NCBI GenBank assembly: GCA_013812995.1
Contig: JACCSL010000835.1
Coordinates: 1 to 11,014 of the forward strand
From: Ardenticatenales bacterium
GTDB taxonomy: Bacteria > Chloroflexota > Anaerolineae > Ardenticatenales > Ardenticatenaceae
Direction of reading: 5' to 3'
Length of the DNA: 11,014 nt
This document shows positions 9,823 through 11,014 of the stretch, in pieces. Positions within the stretch are counted from its first letter, which is position 1. Each line of letters opens with the position of its first letter. The notes beneath the pieces were generated by a model, which saw only the letters and a program-made list of their open reading frames with translations, was not told where the DNA came from and did not search any database. Both the position numbers and the translations under genes were made by a program.

Positions 9823-11014
9823 ATGGCAGCTCCGGGCCTCTGGCAATGGTTGCGCGCCAACCTCTTCAATACCTGGTACAACACCCTCATCAGCCTGCTC
9901 CTTCTCTGGCTCATCGGGCGGGGGCTCGTGGGTGTCGCCGCATGGGCGGTGGGCGCGGAGGGCTGGCGCGCGGTCGCCGCTAATATGCGCCTCTTCTTTG
10001 TGGGCACCTACCCGGCGGAGCTACTGTGGCGCGTGGAGGTGGCCGTGTGGGTCATCGTGCTGCTGCTGGGGCTCAGCGGGGGGCTCTGGAAGGGCACACT
10101 GCAATTCGTGGCGGCCAGCCTGGCGGTGCTCCTCGTCCTGCTCGTTCCGTTGGCGCTCCTCCTTCCTCCTACAGAGGCAGCCCCAGACAACCTTGACGCT
10201 TTTTCTATCCCTCCCTTGCTCTTTCTGGGCGGGGGCGCCGCCCTGATGCTGGGCGGCCTCGCGCTTGGTCGCTCCATTCCCTATCGATTTCGCTGGCTGC
10301 TTCTGGCTGCCTGGATTCTCTCCATTCCGCTTATCTTCATGGGTCTGATACGTGGGATGGGGGAAAGTGGGAGATGGGAAGCCATTCCCACCAATCTATG
10401 GGGCGGGTTCCTGGTGACGATGACACTGACGGTGGTGGGTATTCTCGGTTCTTTCCCTCTGGGCGTCCTCCTGGCGCTGGGTCGCCGGAGCACGCTGCCG
10501 GTCGTGCGCCTCTTCTCAACGCTCTACATTGAGGTGATACGCGGTGTGCCGCTGGTGACGGTCTTCTTCATGTCCCAGCTCATGTTGCCCCTCTTCCTAC
10601 CCGAGAATGTGCGTGTGGACAGCCTGCTACGCGCAATGGTTGGCGTGACGCTCTTCAGCGCCGCGTACCTAGCGGAGAATGTGCGTGGTGGCCTCCAGTC
10701 TATCCCTCGGGGGCAGACAGAGGCGGCGCAGGCCCTGGGTCTGAGCACCTTCCACACCACGATGCTCATCACCTTGCCGCAGGCCCTGCGCGCGGTGATT
10801 CCAGCACTCGTGGGGCAGTTCATCAGCCTCTTCAAGGATACCTCGTTGGTGGCGGTGGTGGGTATCTTCGACCTGCTGGGGGTCGCGCAGTTTGTCATCA
10901 AGCAGCCGGCCTGGCTGGGAACGCCGGGCGGCGTCTGGCGCGAAACCTTTGTCTTCATCGCGCTGATCTACTTTATCATCAGTTTTACGATGTCCCGTGT
11001 CAGCCTCCGTATCG
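9823..11014 (+). CDS. aapM: Amino-acid ABC transporter permease, second subunit (AapM-like), cut by the window edge
   Basis: The frame stays open from ATG 9823 to the right edge, giving 397 residues plus one base with no stop. AapM/BztC proteins are usually a little under or around 400 residues and end shortly after a helix like FIALIYFIISFTMSRVSLRI, so probably only a few codons are missing. Hydrophobic segments lie near 17-42, 71-88, 95-114, 130-149, 157-176, 192-220, 241-258, 340-358 and 374-390. The permease core begins at GGFLVTMTLTVVGILGSFPLG (194-214), with YIEVIRGVPLVTVFF (235-249) and the EAA loop RGQTEAAQALGLSTF (296-310), then LPQALRAVIPALVGQFISLFKDTSL. Its ribosome-binding site (AAGGTGA, 9811-9817) overlaps the end of the preceding gene, and only 5 bp separate the two, so translation is probably coupled. 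It should pair with that permease. An aapP-like ATPase gene is expected just beyond the window. Confidence 0.92.
   Translation, partial: MAAPGLWQWLRANLFNTWYNTLISLLLLWLIGRGLVGVAAWAVGAEGWRAVAANMRLFFVGTYPAELLWRVEVAVWVIVLLLGLSGGLWKGTLQFVAASLAVLLVLLVPLALLLPPTEAAPDNLDAFSIPPLLFLGGGAALMLGGLALGRSIPYRFRWLLLAAWILSIPLIFMGLIRGMGESGRWEAIPTNLWGGFLVTMTLTVVGILGSFPLGVLLALGRRSTLPVVRLFSTLYIEVIRGVPLVTVFFMSQLMLPLFLPENVRVDSLLRAMVGVTLFSAAYLAENVRGGLQSIPRGQTEAAQALGLSTFHTTMLITLPQALRAVIPALVGQFISLFKDTSLVAVVGIFDLLGVAQFVIKQPAWLGTPGGVWRETFVFIALIYFIISFTMSRVSLRI

Overview
The window is about 60% G+C by eye and gene-dense. It looks like a piece of a Chloroflexota (probably Chloroflexia) chromosome. The reasons are a prkA gene, a response regulator fused to a CpaE/MinD-like ATPase, a long GAF-GAF-PAS histidine kinase, an Aap-type amino-acid transporter with a Thr/Ser-rich lipoprotein linker, and dispersed GC-rich palindromes plus ACGTAAA heptamer repeats between genes. 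The phylum is an inference; no rRNA or other phylogenetic marker is present, and I saw no tRNA, rRNA, CRISPR array or transposase.

Left part (1-7062, all on the minus strand): reading leftwards, a probable three-gene signalling set. A soluble GAF-GAF-PAS-HisKA-HATPase histidine kinase (7062-4894) is followed after 21 bp by a receiver domain fused to a CpaE/TadZ/MinD-like ATPase (4872-3649). After 189 bp comes PrkA, an AAA+ serine kinase/ATPase (3459-166). The prkA reading frame is interrupted in frame by a 396-residue intein (bases 2430-1243). It carries a LAGLIDADG-type endonuclease domain and sits inside the sensor-1 motif (GH|TN) of the AAA+ core. The C-terminal third of the intein and about ten codons of the flanking extein are clearly richer in A+T than the rest of the gene, which suggests a recent gene-conversion patch.

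Middle (7063-7340): a 278-bp divergent intergenic region with a plausible sigma-70-type promoter on each strand, and a perfect 10-bp palindrome overlapping the -35 box of the rightward promoter.

Right part (7341-11014, plus strand): an Aap/Bzt-type polar amino-acid ABC importer. It consists of a lipoprotein substrate-binding protein (aapJ-like), then a 131-bp spacer filled by a heptamer-repeat hairpin and a second hairpin, then two permeases (aapQ-like and aapM-like) separated by 5 bp. The second permease runs off the right edge close to its expected end. An ATPase gene (aapP-like) would be expected next.

The most notable items are the PrkA intein, with its unusual splice residues and mosaic base composition, the kinase / receiver-ATPase / PrkA gene set, and the heptamer-repeat hairpins found at two intergenic sites.
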